Source: Terriglobia bacterium (GTDB lineage Bacteria > Acidobacteriota > Terriglobia > Terriglobales > Acidobacteriaceae). From it: a stretch of DNA of 64,000 nucleotides. The stretch spans positions 124,001 to 188,000 of the forward strand of contig JAIQGK010000012.1 in assembly GCA_020072645.1 (NCBI GenBank), given 5' to 3'. Under the pieces are notes generated by a model. The model searched no databases. It had not been told where the DNA came from and saw only the letters and a list, made by a program, of their open reading frames with translations. Each line of letters begins with the position of its first letter. Within the stretch, counting starts at the first letter, position 1. The position numbers and the translations under genes are program-made. Positions 41,460-49,977 of this stretch are shown piece by piece.

Positions 41460-41774
41460 CCTTTGCGCCGACAAAGACAGAAGACCAAAGCCTTACCGCT
41501 GATTTCACGGATCACACGGATTTTCACTGATAAATCGGAGTTTGTTTCTCAATGATTCAAGATTGAGCTTTCATCGGTCTTCCACGCTAATTTAGCGAAG
41601 AAAGAACCAGAAACTTAACACTGATTAACAGGGATCGCAAAGATTGATAGATAGCCGCATATGAGGGTGATGTCAAAGGGATCGGGTAATCGTTGAAGAA
41701 AGAAAATTGACGTCCCTATAAGTGGAAATCCGGCTGATCAGTGTTATCAGCGGTAAGGCTTTGGTTTTCAGTGG
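41460..41774. other. Intergenic region with low-complexity repeats
   Basis: This 315-base gap contains TTTGCGCCGACAAAG and phrases such as ATTTCACGGATCACACGGATTTTCACTGAT and AACACTGATTAACAGGGATC, a recurrent intergenic style (see 58617-58750). No gene is seen. Confidence 0.5.
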
Positions 41775-42074
41775 TTAGCTTTTGGTTTCTTCGATCACCA
41801 GTTCCTGCTCTTTTTCCAGATAGCTCTTCCTGCGGAACCAATCCTCCATCGCCGCTTTCAATTTTTCCAGCGGCACGCGCGTCCCGATTCTCATCTCACC
41901 GTCAGCCACCGGAAGCGTGTCGTCAAAAATGGAATCGTTGGTAAAGCTGCGCATGGAAAAATTATCCAGCCACTTCATGGGACACCTTGCCAGCTTCCCA
42001 TTCAACTCGTACTGCACTGAAATGTGCCGCGAATACATGCCGCTTTTCTCTCCCGTTTTGGCACTGCGCGCCAA
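41775..42074 (-). CDS. Possible small hypothetical protein
   Basis: A 99-codon ORF; an internal ATG at 42038 (MYSRHISVQYELNGK) would give 87 residues. The sequence has a protein-like mix of strands and helix (SVQYELNGKLARCPMKWLDN, GTRVPLEKLKAAMEDWF, SYLEKEQELVIEE) and no low-complexity bias. It lies in a 924-base space that otherwise has no gene. No strong Shine-Dalgarno was found and no family is recognised, so it could be spurious. Confidence 0.45.
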   Translation of the reverse strand: MARSAKTGEKSGMYSRHISVQYELNGKLARCPMKWLDNFSMRSFTNDSIFDDTLPVADGEMRIGTRVPLEKLKAAMEDWFRRKSYLEKEQELVIEETKS

Positions 42075-42383
42075 CTACCGATGGAAACGTTTATATCAAT
42101 GGTTCAACCACATTCTCTGGTTTGGGACTATTCCGCTCCGCGCATCCGGCCAACAGGAAAGCCCAATTCCAGGTGCAAGCAACGCCTATCCCATTGAAAA
42201 CTATTGCACATAAGTGGCATCCAGAGCGTTAAGCCTCCAGCCGCCAAAAATCCAGAGTTGCTGAAAATACAGGCTTTAGGTCTTGGGGCATGGACTTGAG
42301 TAACCAGCATTTCTGCAACGTTCGGCGCATCCTAGACACTAATACACGTACTACATAAGTAGAAGTAAAGGGAGTCCCCCAAA
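42075..42383. other. Intergenic region with no recognised feature
   Basis: This 309-base gap lies before the 139-residue hypothetical gene. It contains AAGGGAG just before that gene's ATG. I see no RNA structure or additional ORF. Confidence 0.4.
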
Positions 42384-42803
42384 ATGCCTGACCGCCGCTT
42401 ACAAACCGATTCTACAGAACTCGTATCCCATCTTAAGGAGCTTACGACTGCGCTGACTGCCGTTCATGAAGATCTGTACTGGCTTGCCATGCAGCCCCCA
42501 AACGTTAATGACAAGCCGGCTGTTCCCGCCGCTGAACTCAACGTAGACATGCTCAGTGATCTTAAAAGTGCGGTCGATGATATGCGGCTTTTGCTCTGGC
42601 AGTACATTGAAACCGCTTCAGAAGTAAATCCTCAGCACGTGCAGGAACGGATGGACTCGCAACGCCTGCATCGCGTCACCAAATTTCTCCAGTTGTTGCG
42701 CAAGCGCCTTGCGCCTCCTTCGGCGGACGAGCAGCCCGTTTCCTTTATCGAGCGCATTAACGCCACCGTAAGCCAACACCTGGGCCGCGACAAAGCCGCC
42801 TGA
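42384..42803 (+). CDS. Hypothetical all-helical protein
   Basis: This 139-residue soluble protein has no signal peptide. It is predicted to be mostly helical (TELVSHLKELTTALTAVHED, LSDLKSAVDDMRLLLWQYIE, RVTKFLQLLRKRLA) with a Pro-rich loop in the middle (QPPNVNDKPAVPAAEL). Helical spacing suggests a small bundle or coiled coil. AAGGGAG precedes the ATG and a strong terminator follows, so it is probably transcribed alone. The family is not recognised. Confidence 0.7.
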   Translation: MPDRRLQTDSTELVSHLKELTTALTAVHEDLYWLAMQPPNVNDKPAVPAAELNVDMLSDLKSAVDDMRLLLWQYIETASEVNPQHVQERMDSQRLHRVTKFLQLLRKRLAPPSADEQPVSFIERINATVSQHLGRDKAA

Positions 42804-42858
42804 CTGATGACTGCCTGAGCGATGTCCGGGCAGACATCCTGAAACTGTTTCCAAAAAC

Positions 42859-42890
42859 AAAGAGACGTGCTTTGCGGCGCGTCTCTTTTT
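42859..42890 (+). terminator. Intrinsic terminator
   Basis: AAAGAGACG (42859-42867) pairs with CGTCTCTTT (42880-42888), followed by TTGCTTTG. It ends the 139-residue gene; read in reverse, the A-rich 5' side also gives a U-tract, so it may serve pckA (minus) too. Confidence 0.75.
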
Positions 42891-42932
42891 GCTTTGAATC
42901 CTGCTTAGCAGTTACTCGTTGGCTCTCGCAGA

Positions 42933-44525
42933 TTACTTCTTCAGTCCCGGTCCAGCGGCGCGAATATTTGCCGGCGCGTCAAACTTCTCAAAGTTCTTGG
43001 CAAAAAGAGTAGCCAGATTGGCAGCGGTCTTGTCATACGCGGCTTTGTCTTTCCAGGCATCGCGCGGCCGCAAGAACTCAGACGGCACGCCCGGTACGGA
43101 CTTCGGTATGGTGAGCCCGAAAGCCGGGTCTTGTTCAAATTCAACTTTATCCAGCGCGCCTTCAATCGCAGCATTGACCATGGCACGCGTGTAAGGCAGC
43201 TTCATGCGCGCGCCCACGCCGTATGGTCCGCCAAACCAGCCGGTATTCACCAGCCAGCACTGTGAGCCGTGCTCAGTCATTCGCCGGCCCAGCATTTCCG
43301 CATACACCTTGGGCCGCAGCGGAAAGAACGGCGCTCCAAATAACGTGGAAAAATCCGGCTGCGGCTCTTCCACACCAGCTTCAGTTCCGGCCACCTTGGC
43401 CGTGTAGCCGGAGAGAAAATGATACATGGCCTGGTCCGTGGTTAGTTTGGAGATTGGAGGCAGCACGCCAAAAGCATCAGCCGTCAGGAACATCACGTTC
43501 TTTGGGTGTCCTCCGATTCCCGGAATCACGGCGCCTTCAACATAGTCCACGGGATAGGCGCAACGCGTGTTCTCCGTGAGACTGTCATCGTCATAATTTG
43601 GAACATGTGTTTCCGCATCGAGCGGAACGTTTTCCAGCACGGAGCCAAAGCGGATTGCATTCCAGATCTGCGGCTCATTTTCTTTTGACAGCTTGATGCA
43701 CTTGGCGTAGCAGCCGCCTTCAAAATTGAAAATGCCTGTCGGACTCCAGCCGTGCTCATCGTCGCCAATCAGCAGGCGTTCCGGATCGGCCGAGAGCGTG
43801 GTCTTGCCAGTGCCGGAAAGTCCAAAGAAAAGTGCTGTCTGGCCGTTTTTGCCGACGTTGGCCGAGCAATGCATGGGAAAGACATTTCTCTGCGGCAGCA
43901 GGAAATTCATGATGCCGAAGATTGACTTCTTCATCTCGCCCGCGTACTTAGTCCCGCCAATCAGGATCACCTTCCGGGTGAAACTCACAAGAATGAAAGC
44001 TTCTGAGCGGGTGCCGTCGCGCTGCGGATCGCCTTGAAATTCCGGCGCTGAGACAATCGTAAATTCCGGGCGATGGGTTTTAAGCTCTTCTGCCGTAGGG
44101 CGCACAAACAGCGCGCGGGCAAAAAGATTGTGCCACGCATATTCATTGATCACCCTGATCGGCAGCCGATATTTGGAGTCTGCCCCGGCATACAGGTCCT
44201 GCACAAACAGTTCTTTGCCGCGCAGAAAAGCCACAACACGGTCAAACAGCGCGTCAAACTTTTCCTGATCAAAAGGCTGGTTTATGGCGCCCCAGTTGAC
44301 CAACTCAGCGGTAATCGAGTCCTTTACCGTGAACTTGTCTTTGGGGGTGCGTCCGGTGTATTTACCGGTGTATCCAACCATCGCTCCATTGTCCGCCAGC
44401 AGCCCTTCACTCCGGCGCACTGCCTGCTCCACAAGCACGCCTGAATGGAGGTTGCGATGCACGTTACTGCCTTTGAGAAGTGTTTCCAGGGCTGAGGCTG
44501 TATCAATGGCTGGCAAAGTCGACAT
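42933..44525 (-). CDS. pckA: Phosphoenolpyruvate carboxykinase (ATP)
   Basis: This 530-residue enzyme of gluconeogenesis makes PEP and CO2 from oxaloacetate and ATP. I start it at ATG 44525 ([11 protein letters not shown]), with AGGAGA upstream. Motifs of the ATP-dependent class are present: [14 protein letters not shown] near the N-terminus, [21 protein letters not shown], the P-loop [14 protein letters not shown] (kinase-1a), and [12 protein letters not shown]. The C-terminal R-x-x-x-P-x-G substrate loops are also present. The GTP form has a different P-loop. It is convergent with the terminated hypothetical gene at 42384. Confidence 0.95.
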   Translation of the reverse strand: MSTLPAIDTASALETLLKGSNVHRNLHSGVLVEQAVRRSEGLLADNGAMVGYTGKYTGRTPKDKFTVKDSITAELVNWGAINQPFDQEKFDALFDRVVAFLRGKELFVQDLYAGADSKYRLPIRVINEYAWHNLFARALFVRPTAEELKTHRPEFTIVSAPEFQGDPQRDGTRSEAFILVSFTRKVILIGGTKYAGEMKKSIFGIMNFLLPQRNVFPMHCSANVGKNGQTALFFGLSGTGKTTLSADPERLLIGDDEHGWSPTGIFNFEGGCYAKCIKLSKENEPQIWNAIRFGSVLENVPLDAETHVPNYDDDSLTENTRCAYPVDYVEGAVIPGIGGHPKNVMFLTADAFGVLPPISKLTTDQAMYHFLSGYTAKVAGTEAGVEEPQPDFSTLFGAPFFPLRPKVYAEMLGRRMTEHGSQCWLVNTGWFGGPYGVGARMKLPYTRAMVNAAIEGALDKVEFEQDPAFGLTIPKSVPGVPSEFLRPRDAWKDKAAYDKTAANLATLFAKNFEKFDAPANIRAAGPGLKK

Positions 44526-44598
44526 GGCGGAAAAATCTCCTGTTCTGTTGGGCCAGAAGGCTGGTCGCAAGCAGCGGTTTTTGGCTGGCCTAAACCGG

Positions 44599-44973
44599 CT
44601 AGGCCGTTTTGATCAGCGCATCCTGGGGCGCGCCAACTTCCTTTAGGACTGCATTCAAGTGTCCGAGCGATTCATCCACCGTCAACGTATACATTTCCCG
44701 GCCATGCTCATACGTGCCGGATTCAATCGCCGTCTTCAAAAAATGCCCGGCAATCTGGATGGCCAGCGGATCGGTTATGACCCGGCCGGTGCGCTCCTTG
44801 TATTCCACCCATGTTGGATGCGGCAACGCTATCCATACGGGACGCCCGCTGGCAAGAAACTTTATGTCAACAGCATCGGCGTGCCGCGTCGCAATGGCGA
44901 CGATCAGGGCCTGATAAATACAGTGGAGTTGTTCTCCCGTCCAGCGGTCGGTGGCTTGAAAGTCCTCGTACAT
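44599..44973 (-). CDS. Hypothetical protein next to pckA
   Basis: The 124-residue product starts at ATG 44973 ([20 protein letters not shown]); the frame runs further upstream without a better start. It is soluble. Helical and strand segments alternate ([77 protein letters not shown]). It lies 73 bases before pckA in the same direction and may be co-transcribed. The family is not recognised. Confidence 0.65.
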   Translation of the reverse strand: MYEDFQATDRWTGEQLHCIYQALIVAIATRHADAVDIKFLASGRPVWIALPHPTWVEYKERTGRVITDPLAIQIAGHFLKTAIESGTYEHGREMYTLTVDESLGHLNAVLKEVGAPQDALIKTA

Positions 44974-45069
44974 GCTGTCTAAAAATATATCGGAGTGCCT
45001 TAACTTCAGCAAATAAAAGACCCAGTAGATAAGGCTCAGCAAATATAAGGCATGGCATCTCTAGCCCGA

Positions 45070-45085
45070 TGTGACTCTAATCACA
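45070..45085 (+). promoter_or_regulatory. Perfect CRP-type operator upstream of the quinone oxidoreductase gene
   Basis: TGTGA-CTCTAA-TCACA matches the CRP-family consensus TGTGA-N6-TCACA exactly. Its centre lies about 38 bases before the start predicted from TATAAT at 45104-45109. It overlaps the -35 region, as in class II activation. It could also regulate the divergent gene at 44973. Confidence 0.7.
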
Positions 45086-45103
45086 GTCCCTCGGTGCGCG
45101 CCT

Positions 45104-45109
45104 TATAAT
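45104..45109 (+). promoter_or_regulatory. -10 box (TATAAT) of the quinone oxidoreductase gene
   Basis: A perfect TATAAT lies 17 bases before the ATG at 45127, predicting a leader of about 10 bases. No good -35 hexamer is present, consistent with activator dependence at the overlapping CRP-like site. Confidence 0.6.
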
Positions 45110-45126
45110 CATTTTGCACGCTTAAC

Positions 45127-46134
45127 ATGCCCATGAACAACACCATGCTGGCGGTCTGGATCTCCACCTTTGGCGGCCCTGAAGTGCTGGAAATACGCAC
45201 CGTTGGCAAACCCCTTATCAATGACGATCATGTTCTGGTCCGCGTCCGCGCCTCATCGCTCAACCGCGCTGACCTGCTCCAGCGCCAGGGCAAATACCCC
45301 CCACCGCCCGGCTTTCCCGCTGAGATTCCTGGCATGGAGTTCGCCGGCGAAGTTGCGGAAGTTGGTTCCTCCGTTCGCCGATGGAAGACCGGCCAGCGCG
45401 TTTTTGGCCTGATCGGCGGCGGGGCCCATGCCGAATATGTTGTCACCTATGAACATCTGCTGGCGGAAATCCCCGCGAACCTTGATTGGACTCAGGCCGC
45501 TGCCGTGCCTGAAGTCTTTATTACCGCGCAAGACGCTCTATGGACCCAAGGAAAGCTTCGCCCCGGCGAAACCATCCTGATCCATGCCGTGGGCAGCGGC
45601 GTGGGCCTGGCTGCCGTGCAACTTGCCCGCGCAATCCATGCCGTCCCTTATGGAACTTCACGCACGGCCGACAAAATTGAACAATCTAAACCGCTGGGTT
45701 TGGAAGCGGGGTTGGTCCTTCGCCAGAACTTTGACGAGCTCGCAACTTCTGCGGAAAAATGGACTGGCGGCAAGGGCTTCAACGTGCTGCTTGATCTCGT
45801 CGGTGGCCCTTACGTCAAAGCCAGCCAGAAAGCCATGGCCCATCAGGGCCGCATGATTCTTGTGGGCACCGTGGCGGGCGGCAGCTATGAGCTTGACGCT
45901 AAATATGTCATGAGCAAACGTCTTCAGATTCGCGGGACCGTCCTGCGCGCCCGCTCCATGGAAGAAAAGATTGCCGCCACCCGCCTCTTCGCCGCAGAGG
46001 TCGTGCCGCTGCTCGCCCGCGGCGTTCTCAAGCCCAACGTTGACAGCGTCTTCCCCATCTCGGATATAGGCAAGGCCCACCAGCGCCTGGAATCGAATGA
46101 GACATTTGGGAAGGTTGTGGTTGTGATGGAATAG
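45127..46134 (+). CDS. NAD(P)H quinone oxidoreductase, zinc-free MDR family (PIG3-like)
   Basis: This 335-residue cytosolic reductase belongs to the medium-chain dehydrogenase superfamily. An N-terminal GroES-like domain contains SSLNRADLLQRQGKYPPPPG and PGMEFAGEV, the signature of the PIG3/Qor group. The zinc-binding cysteines of alcohol dehydrogenases are absent. The coenzyme domain has ILIHAVGSGVGLAAVQLARA (about 140-160), with a variant AVGSGVG in place of GxGxxG. Such enzymes reduce quinones or other enones with NADPH. A perfect CRP-type site and TATAAT precede the gene, suggesting regulation by a CRP/FNR-family protein. Confidence 0.9.
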   Translation: MPMNNTMLAVWISTFGGPEVLEIRTVGKPLINDDHVLVRVRASSLNRADLLQRQGKYPPPPGFPAEIPGMEFAGEVAEVGSSVRRWKTGQRVFGLIGGGAHAEYVVTYEHLLAEIPANLDWTQAAAVPEVFITAQDALWTQGKLRPGETILIHAVGSGVGLAAVQLARAIHAVPYGTSRTADKIEQSKPLGLEAGLVLRQNFDELATSAEKWTGGKGFNVLLDLVGGPYVKASQKAMAHQGRMILVGTVAGGSYELDAKYVMSKRLQIRGTVLRARSMEEKIAATRLFAAEVVPLLARGVLKPNVDSVFPISDIGKAHQRLESNETFGKVVVVME

Positions 46135-46148
46135 CTCCACCCTGAATT

Positions 46149-46180
46149 TGGTTCATCTGAGTAATGGTTCATCTGAGTAA
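46149..46180 (+). repeat. 16-bp perfect tandem duplication
   Basis: TGGTTCATCTGAGTAA occurs twice in a row (46149-46164 and 46165-46180), with a third partial TGGTTCAT from about 46187. It lies between the oxidoreductase and a small ORF. Confidence 0.8.
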
Positions 46181-46222
46181 CGATTTGGTTCATTGCCGGT
46201 AACAATGTAAACTCTATCCGCT

Positions 46223-46417
46223 ATGACACCACCATCGCAGCACTCAGGCCGTCCGCGCTACAAGGTAGTGTTTGGAAAAGACGCTCAGGACCTGGAAGCC
46301 AAACTCAACGATCCTGTTTTCACTCCCGCCGGCTATGCAGTCACCCACCTTGCTTTCAACTCCGCCAGGGCGGAGTATCTTCTCATCCTGGAAGATGAAC
46401 GCAACGACGGGCGCTGA
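46223..46417 (+). CDS. Possible small hypothetical protein (64 residues)
   Basis: It starts MTPPSQHSGRPRYKVVFGKD and contains a strand-helix-strand pattern (YKVVFGKDAQDLEAKLNDP, YAVTHLAFNSARAEYLLILE) that looks coding. No Shine-Dalgarno is obvious and the family is unknown. The reading frame keeps the codon style of its neighbours, so I retain it with low confidence. Confidence 0.45.
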   Translation: MTPPSQHSGRPRYKVVFGKDAQDLEAKLNDPVFTPAGYAVTHLAFNSARAEYLLILEDERNDGR

Positions 46418-46552
46418 CCAACCGCCAATACACCGTCACAAAGATTTCTCCGCAACTACATTCGGGTAGCGACGCGTGGTTCCCTCCGATTGAGGCATGC
46501 GTGGCTCCGCCGCCCCTCGTGAAAGGCCTTATTGCTCCACCGATCTTCCTTT

Positions 46553-46580
46553 GTGTTCCTTTGTGTCCTTTGTGGTCAGG
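46553..46580. repeat. CCTTTGTG-type low-complexity repeat
   Basis: TTTGTGTTCCTTTGTGTCCT and TTGTGGTC form a triplicated CCTTTGTG/TTTGTGTC phrase. Relatives of this recurrent intergenic pattern occur at 58660-58690 and 58720-58745. Confidence 0.55.
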
Positions 46581-46612
46581 TTTTGGCGATGCACCTGCTA
46601 TAACAAACTTGC

Positions 46613-47758
46613 TTGAACCTTCTCGACACATCCTCCGCCCGCGAGCCCGGCCTGGACCTCATGCGCGCCATTGCCGTCCTGTGGGTCATGCTCTGGCACA
46701 TGCACTTTGCGCTGCGTCCCGGCATTTGGAGCGGCCCCGGAAATTACGGCTGGATGGGCGTTGATCTCTTCTTTGTCCTCAGCGGATACCTGATCGGATC
46801 ACAATTGCTGCGACCATACACGCGTGGCGCCCGCCCTTCGATTGGCGGCTTTTATATGCGGCGCGCCTTCCGCGTCCTGCCCGCGTATCTAACGGTGCTG
46901 CTTTTCTACTTCGCTATTCCCGCCTTTCGAGAAGCTCCGGGGCTGTCTCCGGCATGGCAGTTTCTTACCTTCACGGAAAATTTCCGCATCGACTATCTGA
47001 ATGACCGGGCCTTTTCCCACGTCTGGTCTCTGTGCGTGGAAGAGCATTTCTATCTCGTGCTGCCTCTATTGATCTTGTTGCTGATGCGCCGTCCCAGCTT
47101 CGGCAAAACCGTGGCCGTGATCCTCGGAATACTCTGCTTCGGCATCGCCATCCGGGCGTACATCTATCTCCATCAGGTGCAAGTGTTCCCCAGAGATGAT
47201 GATGCCTTCGCCTTGGCCTATGTCGAAAAAATCTATTACCCTACGCACACCCGGCTCGATGGTCTTCTGGTCGGCGTGACCCTTGCGACGATCAAGACTT
47301 TTCGTCCCTCGTGGTGGCAGCGTGCCATGTCCCACGGCTACCTATTGCTGGTAAGTGGACTCGCGCTCTGCGCCTGGGCCATGTGGCTTTTCCGCGACCG
47401 TCTTTCGTTTTCAGCTTCCGTCATTGGTTTCCCTTTGCTGGCTGCTGGCCTTGGCCTGCTGATTGCATCCAGCCTGGCTCCATCCAGCCCGCTATCCAAA
47501 GTCCGGGGATTTGGCTTGATCGCGGCCTTGGCTTACAGCGCCTATCTCACCCACAAAGAGATCATCCACCTGGTTCGCATACACCTGCCACGGCTGGTCG
47601 AATCCCGCGGCTGGTTCGCCTTGTTCATTTACTTTGCCTTTAGCTTCATGGCTGCTTTCGCGCTGTATATGGCCATTGAACGGCCGTTCCTGCGCCTGCG
47701 GGAAAGGATTTCAAGGCGAGTCACCACTCCAGTGGAAAAGGTGATGACAGCCGGATAA
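46613..47758 (+). CDS. Acyltransferase 3 family membrane protein (OafA/YrhL-like)
   Basis: This 381-residue protein has about ten transmembrane segments. The family start GLDLMRAIAVLWVMLWHMHF is at about 13-32 with the conserved R-x-x-A and H. WMGVDLFFVLSGYLIG follows at about 46-62, then RRAFRVLPAY and SLCVEEHFYLVLPLL. These proteins O-acylate surface polysaccharides or peptidoglycan from the cytoplasmic membrane. A TTG at 46613 is the only start that keeps the full family N-terminus, and its ribosome site is poor, so the exact start is uncertain. A low-complexity repeat lies just upstream. Confidence 0.88.
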   Translation: MNLLDTSSAREPGLDLMRAIAVLWVMLWHMHFALRPGIWSGPGNYGWMGVDLFFVLSGYLIGSQLLRPYTRGARPSIGGFYMRRAFRVLPAYLTVLLFYFAIPAFREAPGLSPAWQFLTFTENFRIDYLNDRAFSHVWSLCVEEHFYLVLPLLILLLMRRPSFGKTVAVILGILCFGIAIRAYIYLHQVQVFPRDDDAFALAYVEKIYYPTHTRLDGLLVGVTLATIKTFRPSWWQRAMSHGYLLLVSGLALCAWAMWLFRDRLSFSASVIGFPLLAAGLGLLIASSLAPSSPLSKVRGFGLIAALAYSAYLTHKEIIHLVRIHLPRLVESRGWFALFIYFAFSFMAAFALYMAIERPFLRLRERISRRVTTPVEKVMTAG

Positions 47759-47804
47759 ATGTTGGCTATAAGCCAGCGTTCGTGCCAAAATCTGGTCTCC
47801 GTCC

Positions 47805-48029
47805 ATGACCGACTGCAATCCTAATAGCGAAAGCTCGTCAGATCCGACGCCTTCACACCAGCGTTGGGACCGATGGCGTGGCAGGCTCAAATTGCTCGGG
47901 CGCTTCGTTTTGTGGCTGCTGACGCGCGGGTTCGCCACGATTCCCGACGACGACTACGGGGCCAAAAATCTCGATGGCGGTGAGCTCCAAACGCTGTTTG
48001 GCAGCGACAACGGTAAGAAAAGGCGCTGA
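47805..48029 (+). CDS. Possible small hypothetical protein (74 residues)
   Basis: A polar, Ser/Pro-rich N-terminus leads to RGRLKLLGRFVLWLLTRGFA, a single amphipathic or membrane-associated helix with basic flanks, and an acidic-to-basic tail ending GKKRR. It sits between the acyltransferase and rpmB. No strong ribosome site or family is recognised. It may be a real small membrane-associated protein or a chance ORF. Confidence 0.4.
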   Translation: MTDCNPNSESSSDPTPSHQRWDRWRGRLKLLGRFVLWLLTRGFATIPDDDYGAKNLDGGELQTLFGSDNGKKRR

Positions 48030-48145
48030 TCGAGATCGAACCGAACTTCGTTTGCGCTTACTGCTATCTTCCTGTAAAATTTACCTTTAACCACACGACC
48101 TGAAGCCCTACGGCCCTTCTGCGTCAGATATCTGGAGTCAATCGA

Positions 48146-48355
48146 ATGGCACAAGTTTGCGACATCTGCGGCAAAGGCCCGCAATTTGGAAACAAGATCA
48201 GCCACGCTCACAACGTGAGCCGCCGCCGCTGGAACGTAAACCTGCGTCCCGTGCGCGCCCGCGTCAACGGCGCCAACAAGCGCGTCCGCGTATGCACCAC
48301 CTGCCTCAAGTCCGGCAAGGTCGTGAAAGCCTCAGTGAGCAAGAAAACGGCATAA
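48146..48355 (+). CDS. rpmB: 50S ribosomal protein L28
   Basis: This 69-residue protein of the large subunit has the family pattern CDICGKGPQFGNKISHAHNV, SRRRWNVNLRPVR, RVRVCTTCLKSGKV. The two CxxC pairs (CDIC and CTTC) mark the zinc-binding (C+) version; many bacteria also carry a zinc-free paralog. The gene stands alone, with a clear terminator 50 bases downstream, as is common for L28. Confidence 0.96.
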   Translation: MAQVCDICGKGPQFGNKISHAHNVSRRRWNVNLRPVRARVNGANKRVRVCTTCLKSGKVVKASVSKKTA

Positions 48356-48407
48356 TCAGCACTCCCCCTATTTCAAGCGAATCAGTTCAGCGATTTTTAA
48401 AGATCAA

Positions 48408-48442
48408 AAAGGCTTCCTTATTCCGGGGAAGCCTTTCATTTG
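48408..48442 (+). terminator. Intrinsic terminator after rpmB
   Basis: AAAGGCTTCC (48408-48417) pairs perfectly with GGAAGCCTTT (48427-48436) across a nine-base loop, followed by CATTTGT. Confidence 0.75.
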
Positions 48443-48548
48443 TCCTGAGATTATCAGAGCGTTTTGCGAACCTCTCTACGCTCGGCCAGACAAGTTCACA
48501 CCTGATATGTACGGGCTGAATGCTGACCGCTGACTACTGAATGCTTCT

Positions 48549-49160
48549 TCAGAACCGCAGCACGATTCCGCCGCCGGCCAGGATGTTGTGATGATGCAAT
48601 CCACTGCTTGTCGAGAAGACTCCGAAATCCGGGTCGCCGGTGACGAAGTCACGCACTTCTGCGCGGAAACCCAACAGCGGCAATCCAGTCTTGAAATCAA
48701 GCCCGCCGCCGTACTGGAGCGCGGCTTTGTTTTGCGTCGTGTTTGCGGTGTCCAGAGAATAGTGCGCCCATCCACCGCCAATGCTTACCCAGGGTGAAAT
48801 CGGCGAAACGGGCAGCAGCTTCAGCCGGACTCCTGGCGTGATGAATACTGTGGAAAGGTTGTCCACCACGGTTCCCGGCGTGCTGGCAAGCGTAAGCTTC
48901 TGCGATGTAATTCCCGCTATTGGCAATTCCACGCTTAGAGAAGCCACATGGGCGTTCAGCACCCGCACCCCGAGTTCACCTTCCAGAAACAGGTGATGGT
49001 CGGTTTTTACAGTATCTGTAAGCGTTAGCGACGGAGCAAGAAAAGTCTCTTTCGTATCGGAAACAAACGATCCGCCCACCACAAACGCCGCATCCGCTTT
49101 CTGCGCCATCGCGAACGTTGAGGCGCACAATATGACAAACAAAATGGAATAACGCTTCAT
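48549..49160 (-). CDS. Outer-membrane beta-barrel protein, paralog 1
   Basis: The 203-residue precursor has a signal peptide (RYSILFVILCASTFAMAQ) and mature start KADAAFVVGGSFVSDTKE. It contains alternating amphipathic strands and ends LAGGGIVLRF, with the terminal phenylalanine that targets barrels to BAM. About eight strands fit the length. It is clearly homologous to the gene at 49321: both share PWVSIGGGWAHY-type strands, LPLLGFRAEVRDF and the final residues. AGGAGC precedes the ATG. The function may be structural or adhesive; no pore or enzyme motif is visible. Confidence 0.8.
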   Translation of the reverse strand: MKRYSILFVILCASTFAMAQKADAAFVVGGSFVSDTKETFLAPSLTLTDTVKTDHHLFLEGELGVRVLNAHVASLSVELPIAGITSQKLTLASTPGTVVDNLSTVFITPGVRLKLLPVSPISPWVSIGGGWAHYSLDTANTTQNKAALQYGGGLDFKTGLPLLGFRAEVRDFVTGDPDFGVFSTSSGLHHHNILAGGGIVLRF

Positions 49161-49320
49161 TCAGAAGCTCCTTTAGCTGGCATTAAAGTTTTTAGTTGGC
49201 TCTCCCACCTGAGATGCAGAATTCGTTGCCTGCGGAACAAGAAAACACAGCGCCGGAGAGGAAGTTCCGGTAACCAAAGGTCATGCCGGAAAGATTGCCG
49301 CGATTTCGAAATGGACTCTT

Positions 49321-49959
49321 TTAGAACCGCAATACGATTCCACCGCCGGCCAGCACATTGTGTCTCCGCCCAAGGCTTGGCGAGCCGGCGGTCTGTATGC
49401 TCACGATCCCGAAATCCGGCTGGCCGGTAGTGAAATCCCGCACCTCGGCACGGAAACCCAGCAGCGGGATTCCTGTCTTGATGTCCACTCCCCCGCCAAA
49501 CTGCAGCGCTCCCTTGTTCATCGACGAACCGGCCAGGTTGTAATGCGCCCAGCCTCCACCAATGCTGGCCCAGGGAGAAACGGGAAATCCCGGCGCGAAC
49601 TTCACCCGCAGCGATGGCGTGACAAACACACTGGAAAGTTTCAGCTGAGTGCCTGATGGAGCGCCGGAAAAATTGATGGATGCCGAAGGTATGCCGGCCA
49701 CCGGCACTTCCAGATGAAGAGATGCCACTCTGAAATTTGCCAGGCGGACGGCCCCTGTTCCTTCATAGAACACATGAGTGTCGGTCCGGAAATTAAAGGC
49801 CAGCGGACATGGAATTGTGCAGGTCACTCCGGGCGCCACGTGGTCCTCGGAGACAAAAGCCCCGCCAGCCACAAAAGACACGTCGGCTTTTTGCGCCAGA
49901 CAAAGGGTTGAAAATGTGGTGAACAAAAACAGGGTGATAGCGAATCGCCTAAGGAACAT
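49321..49959 (-). CDS. Outer-membrane beta-barrel protein, paralog 2
   Basis: The 212-residue precursor has a signal peptide (RRFAITLFLFTTFSTLCLAQ) and mature start KADVSFVAGGAFVSEDHVAP. It shares SPWASIGGGWAHYNLAGSSM, IPLLGFRAEVRDFTTGQPDF and the C-terminus NVLAGGGIVLRF with its neighbour 160 bases downstream. It has two extra cysteines in a CTIPCP loop near the N-terminus that paralog 1 lacks. GGAGG precedes the ATG. Probably eight-stranded. The pair arose by tandem duplication. Confidence 0.8.
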   Translation of the reverse strand: MFLRRFAITLFLFTTFSTLCLAQKADVSFVAGGAFVSEDHVAPGVTCTIPCPLAFNFRTDTHVFYEGTGAVRLANFRVASLHLEVPVAGIPSASINFSGAPSGTQLKLSSVFVTPSLRVKFAPGFPVSPWASIGGGWAHYNLAGSSMNKGALQFGGGVDIKTGIPLLGFRAEVRDFTTGQPDFGIVSIQTAGSPSLGRRHNVLAGGGIVLRF

Positions 49960-49977
49960 TGCTCCTCCGGTGGTGAT

